Positions 53,406 through 63,855 of a stretch of DNA of 64,000 nucleotides are shown here, in pieces. The notes below the pieces were generated by a model. That model ran no database searches and was not told the origin of the DNA. It worked only from the letters and a program-made list of their open reading frames with translations. The stretch covers positions 124,001 through 188,000 of the forward strand of contig PAJV01000076.1 of assembly GCA_002706765.1 (NCBI GenBank), given 5' to 3'. Positions within the stretch are counted from its first letter, which is position 1. The number at the start of each line of letters is the position of its first letter. This DNA comes from Gimesia sp. GTDB lineage: Bacteria; Planctomycetota; Planctomycetia; Planctomycetales; Planctomycetaceae. Position numbers and translations under genes: made by a program.

Positions 53406-56105
53406 TCAGACGCGTTGATATCGCTTGTAGCCTTCCAGTTCAAAGTCATGCAGGGTCCGTTCCAGTTGCTCTTTGACTTCCTGCAGCCGAACTCCGTCTT
53501 CAATTTTGCGTTCATTTTCATCAATGACGTAAAATACGTCTACAACCTGATCCAGGTGCGTGGAAATTTTTGCCATCACAACAGAGAGGCCCATCCGGCT
53601 GATGGCACGCGAGACAATATACAGGAGGCCGGTCCGGTCATGGGCGATGACATCAATAATCGTGCAGCGCCGCGAGGACTGATTGTCGATTTCTACCCGG
53701 CCCAGATCGAACTCACCACTCAGGCCGGCTGACTCCTGAAACCGCCGATTGTTTAAAAACATGGTTTTGGCGTCGCTTTCGCCAATAACCGCTTTGCGGA
53801 TTTCCGTTTCGATTGTCTGTACACGAGTGCGAGGGACTTCACTGGCATAGTCGTGATCAATCACCCGGAAACTGTCGACCACGCCGCCAGAAGCACTGGT
53901 CGTAATCTGTGCAGAAATAATTTCCATCCTCCGCGAAGTAAACACGCTGACCATGCGATGAAAACAGGACTGTGAATACATCGCCGGAGCGATCACGTGA
54001 TAGTTCACAGTGCCGGTATCCGGTTCAAATTCCCCTTCGACAACGATCTGGTCAGAGGGGAGGTTCCGCAGAATCTCAATGTCTGCTGCGATGCGTTCCG
54101 GAGGCGTGACCAGCAGATAGTGCGGCGAGAAGGAATTGAACAGTTCTGTGAACCAGCTTTCCTCCTGTTCCTCTTCCACTTCGAGCAGTTGGGGCAGATC
54201 CAGGTAACTGCGGACCTGTTGTTTGACGCGGGAGAGTCGCTGTTCTCGATTGTAACGGGAATGTTTTCCTCCCAGCAGGAGCATGGTACGTTCGTAAAGA
54301 TCTCCCAGCAGTTCGGATTTCCAGTCGGTAAATACGCCTGGCCCCACGGCTGTGATGTCTGCGGCCGTCAGCACATAAAGCATACGCAACTTTTCCGGAC
54401 TGCCGACCTTCTGACTGAAGGCAAACAGGATATCCGGATCAGAGATATCACGCCGAAACGCCAGGTGGGCCATATTTAAATGTTCAAAAACCAGAAAAAC
54501 CAGTAGTTTCTGCTCATCTTCTTTCAGGCCCAGTCGGACAGAGGTCTCCGCGGCGATCATGGCGCCCATTTTGCTATGGTCTTCGCCATAACCTTTTCCG
54601 ATGTCATGCAGCAGGATGGCCAGATTGAGGATATCCTTTTTCTCAATATGACGATATGAACTGCCAAGGCTTGTGTCGTCAGTGAAAAATGTTTCAGCAG
54701 CTTCGATCGCGCGAAACGTATGTTCGTCTACCGTATAACTATGGTATTGATTGAACTGCAGCAGACAGTAAGCGTGTTTCATATAGGGGATCAGCAGATT
54801 CAGGATCCCTGTCTCAGACATGGTTCTCAGGGTGGAACCCAGGTTCGTGCTGCGATCCATAATCGCTCGAAACAGATCAATGGCTCGATTGGATACGGTC
54901 GGAGATAACGTGAGTGCGGATTCCCGGATGGCATCGAGCAGATCGGGGGCAATCGAGATCCCATACAGGGAAGCGGTGTCAAACAACTTGAGGATCTCTT
55001 CCAGACTGTTGCAGACTTGAGAGCGATACTTGGGAATGACATCCAGATGATCGGGTGCGATTTTAAGAATTGAATCCGAGCGGTGTGTCATCAGGAAATC
55101 ATAGATGCGCGAGAGCAGAGGTTGAGGGCGATGTGTTTTGATGAACCGTTCGGTGATTTCAGCAACTGCTTTACTGTGCCTGAAATATTCCTGCATCAGC
55201 AGTTCGACGGGACGTTGACCGTTAGTGCCTTCAATCCGGCGTTGTTCGGCCATCCAGAGCTGTGTGTCTTTGGTAAACAGATCCTGCTGGCGACCTGCTT
55301 CGTAATGCAGCTGAATCCGAACTTTCAGCAGATAGTCGCGGGCATTTTTCAGAGTTCTGACATCGCGACTGTTGATCCGCCCATCGAGTCTCAGCATGTC
55401 GAGATTGGCTGTTCCATAGCGGGCAAATCCGGTCCAGCGGAGCAGGTGAATGTCGCGCAATCCGCCGGGCGAGCGTTTGATATCAGGTTCCAGCTGCATG
55501 ACCGCGCCGCCATGCTGTTTCCGTTCCTGCCAGCGTGCTTCGACGCACTGATCGAAGAATACGCGTCTGCGAAATAAAATGACGTGCCGATAAAAAGCGC
55601 GGATCAACTGTTCGGCGAGATGCTCATCTCCCCAGATGGCACGGGCTTCGATCATCGCTGTGGCGAATTCCGGTTCGGTACGAGCCATCTTGACGGAGTC
55701 GGCAATGGTTCTCAGGCTGTGACCGAGCTTTAAACCGGCGTCCCAGCAGTTGCGTACGATGTCACCAACAAACGCGGCGAATTCCTCATCCACCTGGTTG
55801 CGATACAGGAACAGCAGGTCCACATCGGAGTAGGGGGCCATCAATCCGCGACCGGAACCGCCTATGACCAGAATGGAACAGTTCTGAATCAGTAATTTCT
55901 GATGCCCTTCAGAGAGTTGCAGAAACTGATCCTGAATAATCTGCAGCAGAAGCTGTTCAATGGATTCCGCAATCGCCGTGGCAATCTGCAGACCACTTGC
56001 GCCATGGCGCAGGAGTTCCTGACCGCGTTGTCTGGCGTGCTCTACTTTCGTGCGATAGACAACGAATTGCTGTTCAGAGCAGGAGGTCGACGTATGTGAC
56101 ATCAT
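53406..56105 (-). CDS. glnD: PII uridylyltransferase / uridylyl-removing enzyme GlnD
   Basis: GlnD senses glutamine and adds or removes UMP on PII proteins. The 899-residue protein has the nucleotidyltransferase motif GGSGRGLMAPYSDVDLLFL near 83-101 with the catalytic Asp pair, an HD domain (LLHDIGKGYGEDHSKMGA) for removal of UMP, and two C-terminal ACT domains (VIAPAMYSQSCFHRMVSVFT; DVIAHDRTGLLYIVSRAISR) that bind glutamine. All parts look intact. ATG 56105 is preceded by GGAAT. It is last in the amtB-PII-PII-glnD order on the minus strand, so the sensor is encoded with its targets. Confidence 0.95.
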   Translation of the reverse strand: MMSHTSTSCSEQQFVVYRTKVEHARQRGQELLRHGASGLQIATAIAESIEQLLLQIIQDQFLQLSEGHQKLLIQNCSILVIGGSGRGLMAPYSDVDLLFLYRNQVDEEFAAFVGDIVRNCWDAGLKLGHSLRTIADSVKMARTEPEFATAMIEARAIWGDEHLAEQLIRAFYRHVILFRRRVFFDQCVEARWQERKQHGGAVMQLEPDIKRSPGGLRDIHLLRWTGFARYGTANLDMLRLDGRINSRDVRTLKNARDYLLKVRIQLHYEAGRQQDLFTKDTQLWMAEQRRIEGTNGQRPVELLMQEYFRHSKAVAEITERFIKTHRPQPLLSRIYDFLMTHRSDSILKIAPDHLDVIPKYRSQVCNSLEEILKLFDTASLYGISIAPDLLDAIRESALTLSPTVSNRAIDLFRAIMDRSTNLGSTLRTMSETGILNLLIPYMKHAYCLLQFNQYHSYTVDEHTFRAIEAAETFFTDDTSLGSSYRHIEKKDILNLAILLHDIGKGYGEDHSKMGAMIAAETSVRLGLKEDEQKLLVFLVFEHLNMAHLAFRRDISDPDILFAFSQKVGSPEKLRMLYVLTAADITAVGPGVFTDWKSELLGDLYERTMLLLGGKHSRYNREQRLSRVKQQVRSYLDLPQLLEVEEEQEESWFTELFNSFSPHYLLVTPPERIAADIEILRNLPSDQIVVEGEFEPDTGTVNYHVIAPAMYSQSCFHRMVSVFTSRRMEIISAQITTSASGGVVDSFRVIDHDYASEVPRTRVQTIETEIRKAVIGESDAKTMFLNNRRFQESAGLSGEFDLGRVEIDNQSSRRCTIIDVIAHDRTGLLYIVSRAISRMGLSVVMAKISTHLDQVVDVFYVIDENERKIEDGVRLQEVKEQLERTLHDFELEGYKRYQRV

Positions 56106-56172
56106 CAATTCCAGGCTGAAACGAACGCGAACAAAAGAGGCCCGGATTCAAGACAGAAATTCTGCTTATGGA

Positions 56173-56541
<369 letters not shown>

Positions 56542-56554
56542 TCAGCCTGCCTGA

Positions 56555-56593
56555 TGTAAAGCACAAGGGGCAAAAAACGCCCCTCGCTTTACA
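56555..56593 (-). other. Intergenic RNA hairpin between the two PII genes
   Basis: TGTAAAGC (56555-56562) pairs with GCTTTACA (56586-56593), and inside it GGGGC (56567-56571) pairs with GCCCC (56579-56583) around an A-rich loop. There is no clear T tract after it on the minus strand, so it may be an RNA stability or processing element rather than a terminator. Confidence 0.6.
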
Positions 56594-56602
56594 GTCATCT
56601 AT

Positions 56603-56986
<384 letters not shown>

Positions 56987-57128
56987 TCAGAAACCCAGAC
57001 GACTATCGCACTTAGATATTATATCGCAATTGTCGGGAAATCTCGATACCCCAAATTGATTTCCCGAAAAAACAATCAGAAGTATTGGCCAGACAGGCCT
57101 TTCGGAACAAAATTCCTGAAAATGAGAA

Positions 57129-57155
57129 CGAGAGTCGACCAGGGGCCGACTCTCG
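57129..57155 (-). terminator. Hairpin after amtB (attenuator or terminator)
   Basis: CGAGAGTCG (57129-57137) and CGACTCTCG (57147-57155) form a perfect 9-bp stem with a 9-base loop just after the amtB stop. On the minus strand it is followed by TTCTCATTTTC, a weak T-rich tail. It may give partial termination, lowering expression of the downstream PII genes. Confidence 0.6.
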
Positions 57156-57166
57156 GCTTTCCCATT

Positions 57167-58591
57167 TTACAGGAAGATGTATCCTTCTTCTCCATGCTGG
57201 CTCAAATCGAGCCCCTGAATTTCACCATCTTTGCTGACGCGCAGACCCATTGTCAGATCGATCAGCTTCAGAATGATAATTGTTCCGATCACGGAAATCA
57301 GTATGGCAGCACCCACGCTGACGAACTGATTGATCAACTGTTGAGAATTTCCCTCCAGTAAACCGGAACCATCTGCATTTCCTGTAATGGCTCTGGTGGC
57401 AAAGACACCGGTGAGCAGTGCTCCCACGGTTCCTCCGACGCCATGTACGCCAAAGGCATCCAGAGAGTCATCGTATTTGAATTTGGATTTCAGACTTGTG
57501 CAGGCAAAATAACAGGCAAAACCGGCGATCAGTCCCAGGATAATCCCCGACAGAGGGGTGACCGTACCACAGGCGGGCGTAATACAGACCAGTCCGGCGA
57601 CCGCTCCCGAACAGGCTCCCAGAATACTGGGTTTCCCATTGAAGAACCATTCCGCCACCGCCCAGGCCAGGACACCTCCTGCCGCTGCCAGATGGGTTGC
57701 TACAAACGCATTAACAGCTGCAGGATTGGAACCGACGGCGCTGCCGGCGTTGAAACCGAACCAGCCCACCCAGAGCATGGTCGCGCCGATGAATGTATAT
57801 GTCAGGTTATGCGGCGGCATGGGTTCCTGTCCATATCCCAGGCGTTTGCCCAGCAGAATGGCACAAACCAGAGCGGAGAATCCAGAACTGATATGCACCA
57901 CAGTTCCTCCCGCAAAGTCAAACGCCGGGTAGAGCGCATTTTCATTCCATTCACATAACCAGCCCGTATCTGACCAGACCCAGTGAGCAATGGGGCAATA
58001 GATCAATGTTCCCCACAGAACAGAAAATACCACCATCGAACTGAATTTCATGCGTTCCGCGAAAGCACCACAGATCAGGGCAGGAGTGATAATAAAGAAC
58101 ATCATCTGAAAGACCATGAACAGTGATTTGGGAATCGAACCATTGGCGGGAATGACGACCGCACCATCCTGCCAGGAAGGGATGACTCCTTTGAGCAGAA
58201 TATGGTCAAAACCACCCACAAATCCACCGAGGATATCGGAGCCGAATGCCAGGCTGTAGCCCCAGAGTGCCCAGACGATCGACATGAGTCCCATCAGGAA
58301 CACACACTGCATCATCACGCCCAGAATGTTCTTTTTGCGAACCAGTCCGCCATAAAACAAAGCCAGTCCGGGAGCAGTCATCATCAGCACTAACGCCGAG
58401 GCGACCATCATCCAGGCGATGTCGGCATTGTTGAATTCAGCGGCCGCTTCTTCCTGGGCTGGTGCTTCTGCACCGGATCCCAGTGCATGCGGGGGCGCAG
58501 CTTCGTCGGCGAAGATCTGTCCCGTTCCGGATAAACTCAAGAAAAATGTCAAAAATGTACAGTACGCAATCTGTCTGTAGACTCTCCTCAT
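57167..58591 (-). CDS. amtB: Ammonium transporter AmtB
   Basis: AmtB is a trimeric inner-membrane ammonium channel. The 474-residue protein has a cleavable signal (YCTFLTFFLSLSGTGQIFA), an Ala-rich spacer and about 11 membrane helices. Family motifs include ALVLMMTAPGLALFYGGLVR, AGGTVVHISSGFSALVCAIL with the pore His, and AFGVHGVGGTVGALLTGVFA with the second pore His. AAAGG lies before the ATG. It is the first gene of the nitrogen cluster; the PII pair after it would gate the channel. Confidence 0.95.
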   Translation of the reverse strand: MRRVYRQIAYCTFLTFFLSLSGTGQIFADEAAPPHALGSGAEAPAQEEAAAEFNNADIAWMMVASALVLMMTAPGLALFYGGLVRKKNILGVMMQCVFLMGLMSIVWALWGYSLAFGSDILGGFVGGFDHILLKGVIPSWQDGAVVIPANGSIPKSLFMVFQMMFFIITPALICGAFAERMKFSSMVVFSVLWGTLIYCPIAHWVWSDTGWLCEWNENALYPAFDFAGGTVVHISSGFSALVCAILLGKRLGYGQEPMPPHNLTYTFIGATMLWVGWFGFNAGSAVGSNPAAVNAFVATHLAAAGGVLAWAVAEWFFNGKPSILGACSGAVAGLVCITPACGTVTPLSGIILGLIAGFACYFACTSLKSKFKYDDSLDAFGVHGVGGTVGALLTGVFATRAITGNADGSGLLEGNSQQLINQFVSVGAAILISVIGTIIILKLIDLTMGLRVSKDGEIQGLDLSQHGEEGYIFL

Positions 58592-58896
58592 TATGAAGGC
58601 CTTTCCGAGCGCGAAAAAATGTCAAAGCAGTGAGCGAGCGCTTTGGTTCCCTGATTTGATCGGATGATCTGCTTGGCGGATGAATCGCTTCAGACGATTG
58701 TGCGAGCAGGCAGTTTCATCTAAATTGATTTTTTCATCGAACCGCAATTGCGATTGAATGAGACAGACTTCACCATATCCTCATCCAGCATGATCTTACG
58801 ATCAAATCAGTTAACGCGTCAGTCTACCAAAGCCCTGCAGCAAAATCACCCAAGAATGAACTGGTTTTGTTCAGGAATGGTTAAGATCTGACGAGA
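58592..58896. other. Divergent amtB / prepilin peptidase intergenic region
   Basis: About 305 bases without a gene. A search by eye for the sigma-54 consensus (GG-N10-GC core) on the minus strand found none that is convincing. The region should hold promoters for both directions. Confidence 0.4.
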
Positions 58897-59961
58897 GTGA
58901 GAACAGGACATTTGAATAGTACTTTTTTACCTGGAATCTTGTTTTTTGCAGGGGCTGTCGTCGGTCTGCTGGTGAATGCCTGGGTCCGATTCATGACCCT
59001 TAAGCCGGTCGTTCGTCCTCTCACGCGCTGCGAAGTCTGTGGCGCACGTGTCCGGTTCTGGAAATTGGTGCCGGTGCTGCGCTGGCTACCGTTTCAAAAC
59101 CGGTGTCGTGAGTGTTCTGCGCGACTGCCACGCTCCGAGGTTCTACTGGAAATTTTAACTGGTGCGCTGTTTGTCCTCTTTTATTTTATGGCTGTGCAGA
59201 TGCGTTGTCTCGAAGTGCCCTCGGTCCGGCCCTCCGGGGAAATGCTCGGCTGGCGACTGCTTTATTTATACGTGTTACTGACTCTATTGGTGGCAGCTAC
59301 CAGTATCGACTTTCGCGAGTACCTGATTCCCGATCAGATTACTTTTCCCGGCATGCTGGTTGGTGTGCTGGGCGCTACGATCGCCGGCCACCTGCAGATC
59401 ATTCATCTGTGGGTAGACTGGAACCAGGCGGTCCCGGGCCTCACCGGACCTTATATTCCCGAATGGATCAAAGCGCATTCACACTGGCATGGATTGAGCT
59501 GGAGCCTGACAGGATTGATCATCGGCGGCGGTCTCACCTGGGGTCTGCGGCTGGTGTCATCGGTATTGCTGGGCCAGGAAGCGCTCGGACTGGGGGATGT
59601 GACGCTGATGGCGATGGTGGGCAGTTTTCTGGGTTGGCAACCGATCCTCCCGATCCTGCTGCTGGCCCCGCTGTGTGGCATCCTGATTGGATTTCTCACA
59701 CGTGTGATGACGGGAAAAACGTATCTGCCTTACGGCCCGTATCTGTGCGCTGCTACGATGATTGTGCTGATGGGCTGGAAGTGGTTCTGGCTGGCGGAGT
59801 GGCCGGCCAGTGTTCCCGGCGCGGCTCCGGAATTTTCGATTCGTCAGTTATACGGCGATGGCCTGGCGCTGGTGATGATTGGCGGGATTGCCATGGGGGC
59901 ACTGATCCTGTTGCTGATCCTGTTACGGGTCTACAGGGCCATTCCTGTAAAACGCCGTTAA
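58897..59961 (+). CDS. Prepilin leader peptidase / N-methyltransferase
   Basis: This is an A24 aspartic membrane peptidase that cuts prepilin-type leaders and methylates the new N terminus. The 354-residue protein has N-terminal CxxC pairs (TRCEVCGA; NRCRECSA) for zinc, the catalytic Asp in TSIDFREYLIPDQITFPGML and the second one in LGLGDVTLMAMVGSFLGW, with about seven membrane helices. The start is GTG 58897; TTG 58912 is an alternative. DUF1559 proteins such as the one at 39 kb and Tad-like pilins are natural substrates. It is not next to either in this window. Confidence 0.9.
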   Translation: MRTGHLNSTFLPGILFFAGAVVGLLVNAWVRFMTLKPVVRPLTRCEVCGARVRFWKLVPVLRWLPFQNRCRECSARLPRSEVLLEILTGALFVLFYFMAVQMRCLEVPSVRPSGEMLGWRLLYLYVLLTLLVAATSIDFREYLIPDQITFPGMLVGVLGATIAGHLQIIHLWVDWNQAVPGLTGPYIPEWIKAHSHWHGLSWSLTGLIIGGGLTWGLRLVSSVLLGQEALGLGDVTLMAMVGSFLGWQPILPILLLAPLCGILIGFLTRVMTGKTYLPYGPYLCAATMIVLMGWKWFWLAEWPASVPGAAPEFSIRQLYGDGLALVMIGGIAMGALILLLILLRVYRAIPVKRR

Positions 59962-59996
59962 TTCAGAGTGAGGCAGGGCAGGGGATCATCCCTGGA

Positions 59997-60494
59997 TCAA
60001 ATCAGATCCAGCTTCTTATGGCGGCGTTGGGGAGGTCGCGAACAATCATCGCAGATGCCGTAGACTTCGAGGCGATGCTCATTCATGCGGAAGTTGATCT
60101 GTTCCGCAAGCTTTTCCAGAATCTCGGCGATCTCTTCATTATGAAATTCAAACAGTTCGCCACAGCTTTTGCAGATGAAATGATCGTGTTGAGGATAGCC
60201 GTAATCGTGCTCGTAGACATCCCTGTCGTTGGTCCGGGCCACTTTGCGCAATAGACCAGCTTCTTCCAGTGACCCCAGTGTTCGATACACGGTCGAACGA
60301 CTGACGCGGCGGCCGGTTTTCTGTAATTTCATGCGTTCGACCAGCTGGTCGGCGTCGAAATGTTCGTGGGACGAGAAAACCTCAGCAACGATTAACTCTC
60401 GTTCCTGTGTGAGTCTCATTCCCTTGGTGGCCAGGTACTCTCTGAATTTCTCTGTAGGAGAAACCGCGATTTCCAGGCTTTCAAAATTGAGCAC
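59997..60494 (-). CDS. fur: Fur-family transcriptional regulator
   Basis: This 165-residue metal-responsive repressor has a winged helix (LATKGMRLTQERELIVAEVF, then RVSRSTVYRTLGSLEEAGLL) and a metal/dimer domain with YPQHDHFICKSCGELFEFHN and a second CxxC (YGICDDCS). This fits the Fur/Zur/PerR family, but the exact metal cannot be told by eye. The start is GTG 60494. Its tail (RPPQRRHKKLDLI) is basic. It lies upstream of the FlgM-like gene on the same strand with 48 bases between; they may be transcribed separately. Confidence 0.88.
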   Translation of the reverse strand: MLNFESLEIAVSPTEKFREYLATKGMRLTQERELIVAEVFSSHEHFDADQLVERMKLQKTGRRVSRSTVYRTLGSLEEAGLLRKVARTNDRDVYEHDYGYPQHDHFICKSCGELFEFHNEEIAEILEKLAEQINFRMNEHRLEVYGICDDCSRPPQRRHKKLDLI

Positions 60495-60542
60495 GGTTTA
60501 ATTCTTTCTCGTCTGATTTCTCTACTACGACCGAGACGCGGT

Positions 60543-60839
60543 TTATTCAGAATCAGAGATCTGATCCAGCATACGGCTCAAAGCTGCCTCCAGCTTTTCA
60601 TCCGTATCATAAGTTCCGTCGTCGATAGCCGCCTTGATTTGTGCTAACCGCTCTGCACGCATATCGGAGTTGTTCGTCATTTCATCCAGCATTCGACCGG
60701 CAGAAGAAATCTCCAGTTCATCCTGAGGAGAGGAGATCGGCTTCGAAGCAGGTGTCTGTTTGAAGTTGGTGTTGCTCGGACCGTTCTGCTTACTGATAGG
60801 CAGAGATCCGGAAATAGAACTGGTGCCGTTAACATCCAT
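60543..60839 (-). CDS. flgM: FlgM-type anti-sigma-28 factor
   Basis: FlgM holds the flagellar sigma factor FliA inactive until the hook is complete, then it is exported. The C-terminal half matches the family: LEISSAGRMLDEMTNNSDMR, AERLAQIKAAIDDGTYDTDE and KLEAALSRMLDQI. The frame is open to 60989, but AGGGGG eight bases before ATG 60839 gives a 98-residue protein of normal FlgM size (MDVNGTSSISGSLPI and on). It is separated from the main flagellar cluster by 28 kb, so this flagellar checkpoint is encoded elsewhere than the structural genes. FliA was not seen in the window. Confidence 0.8.
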   Translation of the reverse strand: MDVNGTSSISGSLPISKQNGPSNTNFKQTPASKPISSPQDELEISSAGRMLDEMTNNSDMRAERLAQIKAAIDDGTYDTDEKLEAALSRMLDQISDSE

Positions 60840-61365
60840 GGCGGCATTCCCCCTGTCACGTGGTCCTGAACCTGTCGGGGGAGAATTCTCCCGACCGTTA
60901 GTTACTGTATGAGGTTCATGATATCGTAAGACGGGGGATCGATTCAACTGGTAGTCTGCAGTCATGGCCAATTCTTTCATTGAATTCACTGAATTTCCAA
61001 TGTTTTTGCCACTTAATGAAGCAAAAGAACACCAGTTTCCAGATTATTATCAATATTGAATGTAGAATGGCTTCCTGCACATCCTCCAGCTCAATGGAGT
61101 TAAAACGAGTTTTCGGCTTAATTGTAAGACATGTTCCTATGTCTTTACGGCCTCATTCGTTGAGGGGAGTCTGAACCTTAATTCAATCGACTGACTGCTT
61201 GTCAAAAGTTTAATTCCGAAAGTGGAATTCATTTGAACGTGACAGGACTCGACCGCTGGTAACGATTCTGCCGATTATGCGATACAGGAAAAATCAGCCT
61301 GTAAGAGGTTTGAGGAATGTTGCGGTTAAGTCTATTCTATCAAACGATTTTTGGGGGGGAGAAGG
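60840..61365. other. Intergenic region upstream of flgM
   Basis: These 526 bases are AT-rich and lack a supportable gene on either strand. A sigma-28-like GCCGATTA at about 61270 has no matching -35, so it is not called. The region presumably carries the flgM promoter (minus strand) and the untranslated end of ltaE. Confidence 0.35.
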
Positions 61366-62481
61366 TTATCCCCGGGCATACGGGCCGGTGGCAATTCCCT
61401 GGTACTGATCGAGGCCTGCCTGTAAAGCGGCGCGGACGGCTGAGGGGACCTGTTCAATCTGGGCGCGACTGATGTCCAGATGCGTGCAGGCTCGCAGGGT
61501 GGAATTGCCCATGGCTCCGATTCCGACACCTTCTTTTTTGAGAGCAGCCGCCAGCTGCATCGCATTTCCCAGCTCCGGGTGGACATCAAAGAAGACAAGG
61601 TTGGTCTCCGTATTCTCAGGATTGATGGAGATCCCTTCAATTTCAGCCAGTTGCTCAGCGAGGAGGCGGGCATTGTCATGATCTTCCTGCAGTCGCTCAA
61701 TATTATTTTCCAGGGCATAAATACAGGCGGCTGCCACGATACCCGCCTGTCTCAAAGCGCCCCCAAAAATTTTGCGTGAGCGTCGGGCATGCGAGATTGC
61801 TTCCTGGTCACCGACCAGAATCGATCCCATCGGACAGCCCAGTCCTTTAGAAAAGCAGATGGAGATGGTATCAAGGGGGGCGCAGATTTCTTTCATCGTA
61901 TATCCGCCAGCAACACATGCATTAAAGATTCGTGCGCCATCCATGTGGGTTTTCAAGCCGTTTTCGTGCGCCCAGTTACAGATATCAGTGAGCTGATCGA
62001 GAGGGTAGTAGTGTCCTCCGCCAGCATTGGTCGTATTTTCTACGCATAAGAGTCGGGTGCGGGTCAGATGCTGATCGTTGGCGCGAATCTTTCCGCGGAG
62101 ACCTTCTACCGTCAACATGCCTCGTTCACCGGTCAAGGTTCGGCAGCTGACACCACTCAGAATCGCGGGGGCGCCTCCTTCAAAAATAGCGATATGCCCG
62201 AGTTCATGAATCAGCAGTTCATCGCCGGGCAGGCAGTGAGCACGCAGACCCATCTGATTGGACTGCGTTCCCGAGCAGGCAAAGACGGCGGCTTCCTTAC
62301 CAAGCATCTCACAGACCATGGCTTCGAGCCGATTGACTGTCGGGTCTTCCCCATTCATGTCATCGCCCAGTTCTGCAGAAATCATTGCCTGCAGCATTGC
62401 GGGTGTGGGTCTGGTTTTCGTGTCACTGCGAAGGTCGATGAAAGACGAACTGTCTGAATCCACGGCTGGTTTCCTTGTCAT
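61366..62481 (-). CDS. ltaE: L-threonine aldolase (PLP-dependent)
   Basis: The enzyme splits L-threonine or allo-threonine into glycine and acetaldehyde with pyridoxal phosphate. The 371-residue protein has LRSDTKTRPTPAMLQAMISA, the AVFACSGTQSNQMGLRAHCL substrate region, LKTHMDGARIFNA and the PLP lysine in ISICFSKGLGCPMGSILVG. All are in the order expected for the fold-type I family. No strong ribosome site precedes ATG 62481. It lies about 70 bases downstream of the larE-like gene. Confidence 0.93.
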   Translation of the reverse strand: MTRKPAVDSDSSSFIDLRSDTKTRPTPAMLQAMISAELGDDMNGEDPTVNRLEAMVCEMLGKEAAVFACSGTQSNQMGLRAHCLPGDELLIHELGHIAIFEGGAPAILSGVSCRTLTGERGMLTVEGLRGKIRANDQHLTRTRLLCVENTTNAGGGHYYPLDQLTDICNWAHENGLKTHMDGARIFNACVAGGYTMKEICAPLDTISICFSKGLGCPMGSILVGDQEAISHARRSRKIFGGALRQAGIVAAACIYALENNIERLQEDHDNARLLAEQLAEIEGISINPENTETNLVFFDVHPELGNAMQLAAALKKEGVGIGAMGNSTLRACTHLDISRAQIEQVPSAVRAALQAGLDQYQGIATGPYARG

Positions 62482-62548
62482 TCGTTACGGTAATACTGGG
62501 TTGTGTGCGGTTATTTCAGAAGCGAACAGAAAATGATCTCTCCTGAGT

Positions 62549-63412
62549 TCAGGTTTTGGGAGCGGCTATCTGCAGGTCATTGATGGAAAGAAAACTGTTG
62601 AGGCTACCTGAGCGAAACCCCTGCAGATCCAGTGTCACATTCCGAAAACCGAGCTGCAGGAAATGGTCAGAAATCTGAGTGAGCGCTGCGGGAGTGGTCA
62701 GTTTGGAAATTTCGTCCAGGGGCACTTCAATGCGGGCCAGTTCATTGGGTTCCAGCCGTACGCGGAGTTCGCGAATCTGGAACTGTTCACGAAGAAACTG
62801 TTCCCCTTGATCGATTCTCTGCACCCGCTCCTCTGTGACTTCAACCCCATAGGCGATGCGGCTGGACAGGCAGGGGTGCGCGGGTTTATCCCAGATGGGC
62901 AAATCCCAGTGACGTGCCAGGGCGCGAACGTCTTCTTTGGTAAATTCCGCTTCGATCAACGGGCTGCGAACTTGGTAATTGCTCGCTGCCTGCATGCCGG
63001 GACGATGATCACCGCGGTCATCCAGGTTGGCACCATTGACCAGCGTGGCGGATTCCCAGTCGGTTCCCGCGATGGATTGGCTGAGAATCTGGTACAGTTC
63101 GGTTTTACAGAAAAAGCAGCGGTTGGGTGCATTGGCCCGGTACTCGGCTGTAGCAAATTCCGATGTGGAAACCAGGCGATGCGGAATACCGATCCGTTCA
63201 GCCAGTTGAATCGCTTCTTCTTTTTCGCCCGCTGCCAGGCTGGGACTGACTGCAGTGGCCGCCTGTGCGTATTCGCCCCGTGCCAGATAAGCGGCCTGGG
63301 CAACGACGGTACTGTCCACACCAGCAGAAAAAGCGACAATAATCCGCTCCATGTTCGCCAGGATTTCAGTCAGACGTGTGGATTTCCGGGATAATTCTGC
63401 GGTCAGAGACAT
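62549..63412 (-). CDS. larE: LarE-type ATP-dependent sulfur transferase
   Basis: This 287-residue PP-loop enzyme belongs to the LarE family that puts sulfur into the nickel-pincer cofactor of lactate racemase and related enzymes. It has the PP-loop IVAFSAGVDSTVVAQAAY, NRCFFCKTELYQIL and PCLSSRIAYGVEV with conserved Cys residues. ATG 63412 is the likely start (TTG 63418 is in frame). LarA, LarB and LarC are not next to it, so the cofactor path must be completed elsewhere, or the protein has a related role. Confidence 0.85.
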   Translation of the reverse strand: MSLTAELSRKSTRLTEILANMERIIVAFSAGVDSTVVAQAAYLARGEYAQAATAVSPSLAAGEKEEAIQLAERIGIPHRLVSTSEFATAEYRANAPNRCFFCKTELYQILSQSIAGTDWESATLVNGANLDDRGDHRPGMQAASNYQVRSPLIEAEFTKEDVRALARHWDLPIWDKPAHPCLSSRIAYGVEVTEERVQRIDQGEQFLREQFQIRELRVRLEPNELARIEVPLDEISKLTTPAALTQISDHFLQLGFRNVTLDLQGFRSGSLNSFLSINDLQIAAPKT

Positions 63413-63855
63413 AATCAAAAGAGAAGAATATATATGAGGTTATCAGGAATTCATGCGATCGGTTACTATTATAGACAACCCGGGGCGGCATTGTCTTGGA
63501 ACTTCCCGCGAAAATCCTGGGATTCCACATCAAGACCGCCAAAAAGGCACGAATCCGTTGTGGAGAAGGGAGGTTCAGTTAATAAGGGAATTTACAGACT
63601 GTCTCCGGATCTGCGATTCATTACATTCAGATCTTTTTTCTCATTCCCGGGACGATTATACTGAAAACAATAAAAAATGAGGGGGATCTCAAGTTCGGGG
63701 CACCGGATTGAGGCTGCCTTTCAAAAATACAGATGTCTGATTGAGCAAACGACTGATCAGTCAGAAGCGTCTCTCCTTCCGCCTCCTGTCTGGCGGAGCA
63801 GGGGAGTCGCTGTGAATTACCGCAATCGATCCCATTCAATACTAAGAGGAAAGTT
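63413..63855 (+). other. Intergenic region before the last gene
   Basis: About 440 bases without a supportable gene; open frames here lack ribosome sites. AGAGGAAAG at 63845-63853 is the ribosome site of the next gene. Confidence 0.4.

Noticed and set aside
59112-60254. 380-codon plus-strand frame across the prepilin peptidase and fur
   Set aside because: It runs in another frame of two clearly recognised genes and shows composition typical of shadow frames (many Arg, Gly, Cys, Asp).
61266-61280. Sigma-28-like GCCGATTA element upstream of flgM
   Set aside because: No TAAA-type -35 at the required distance, and it faces the plus strand whereas flgM is on the minus strand.
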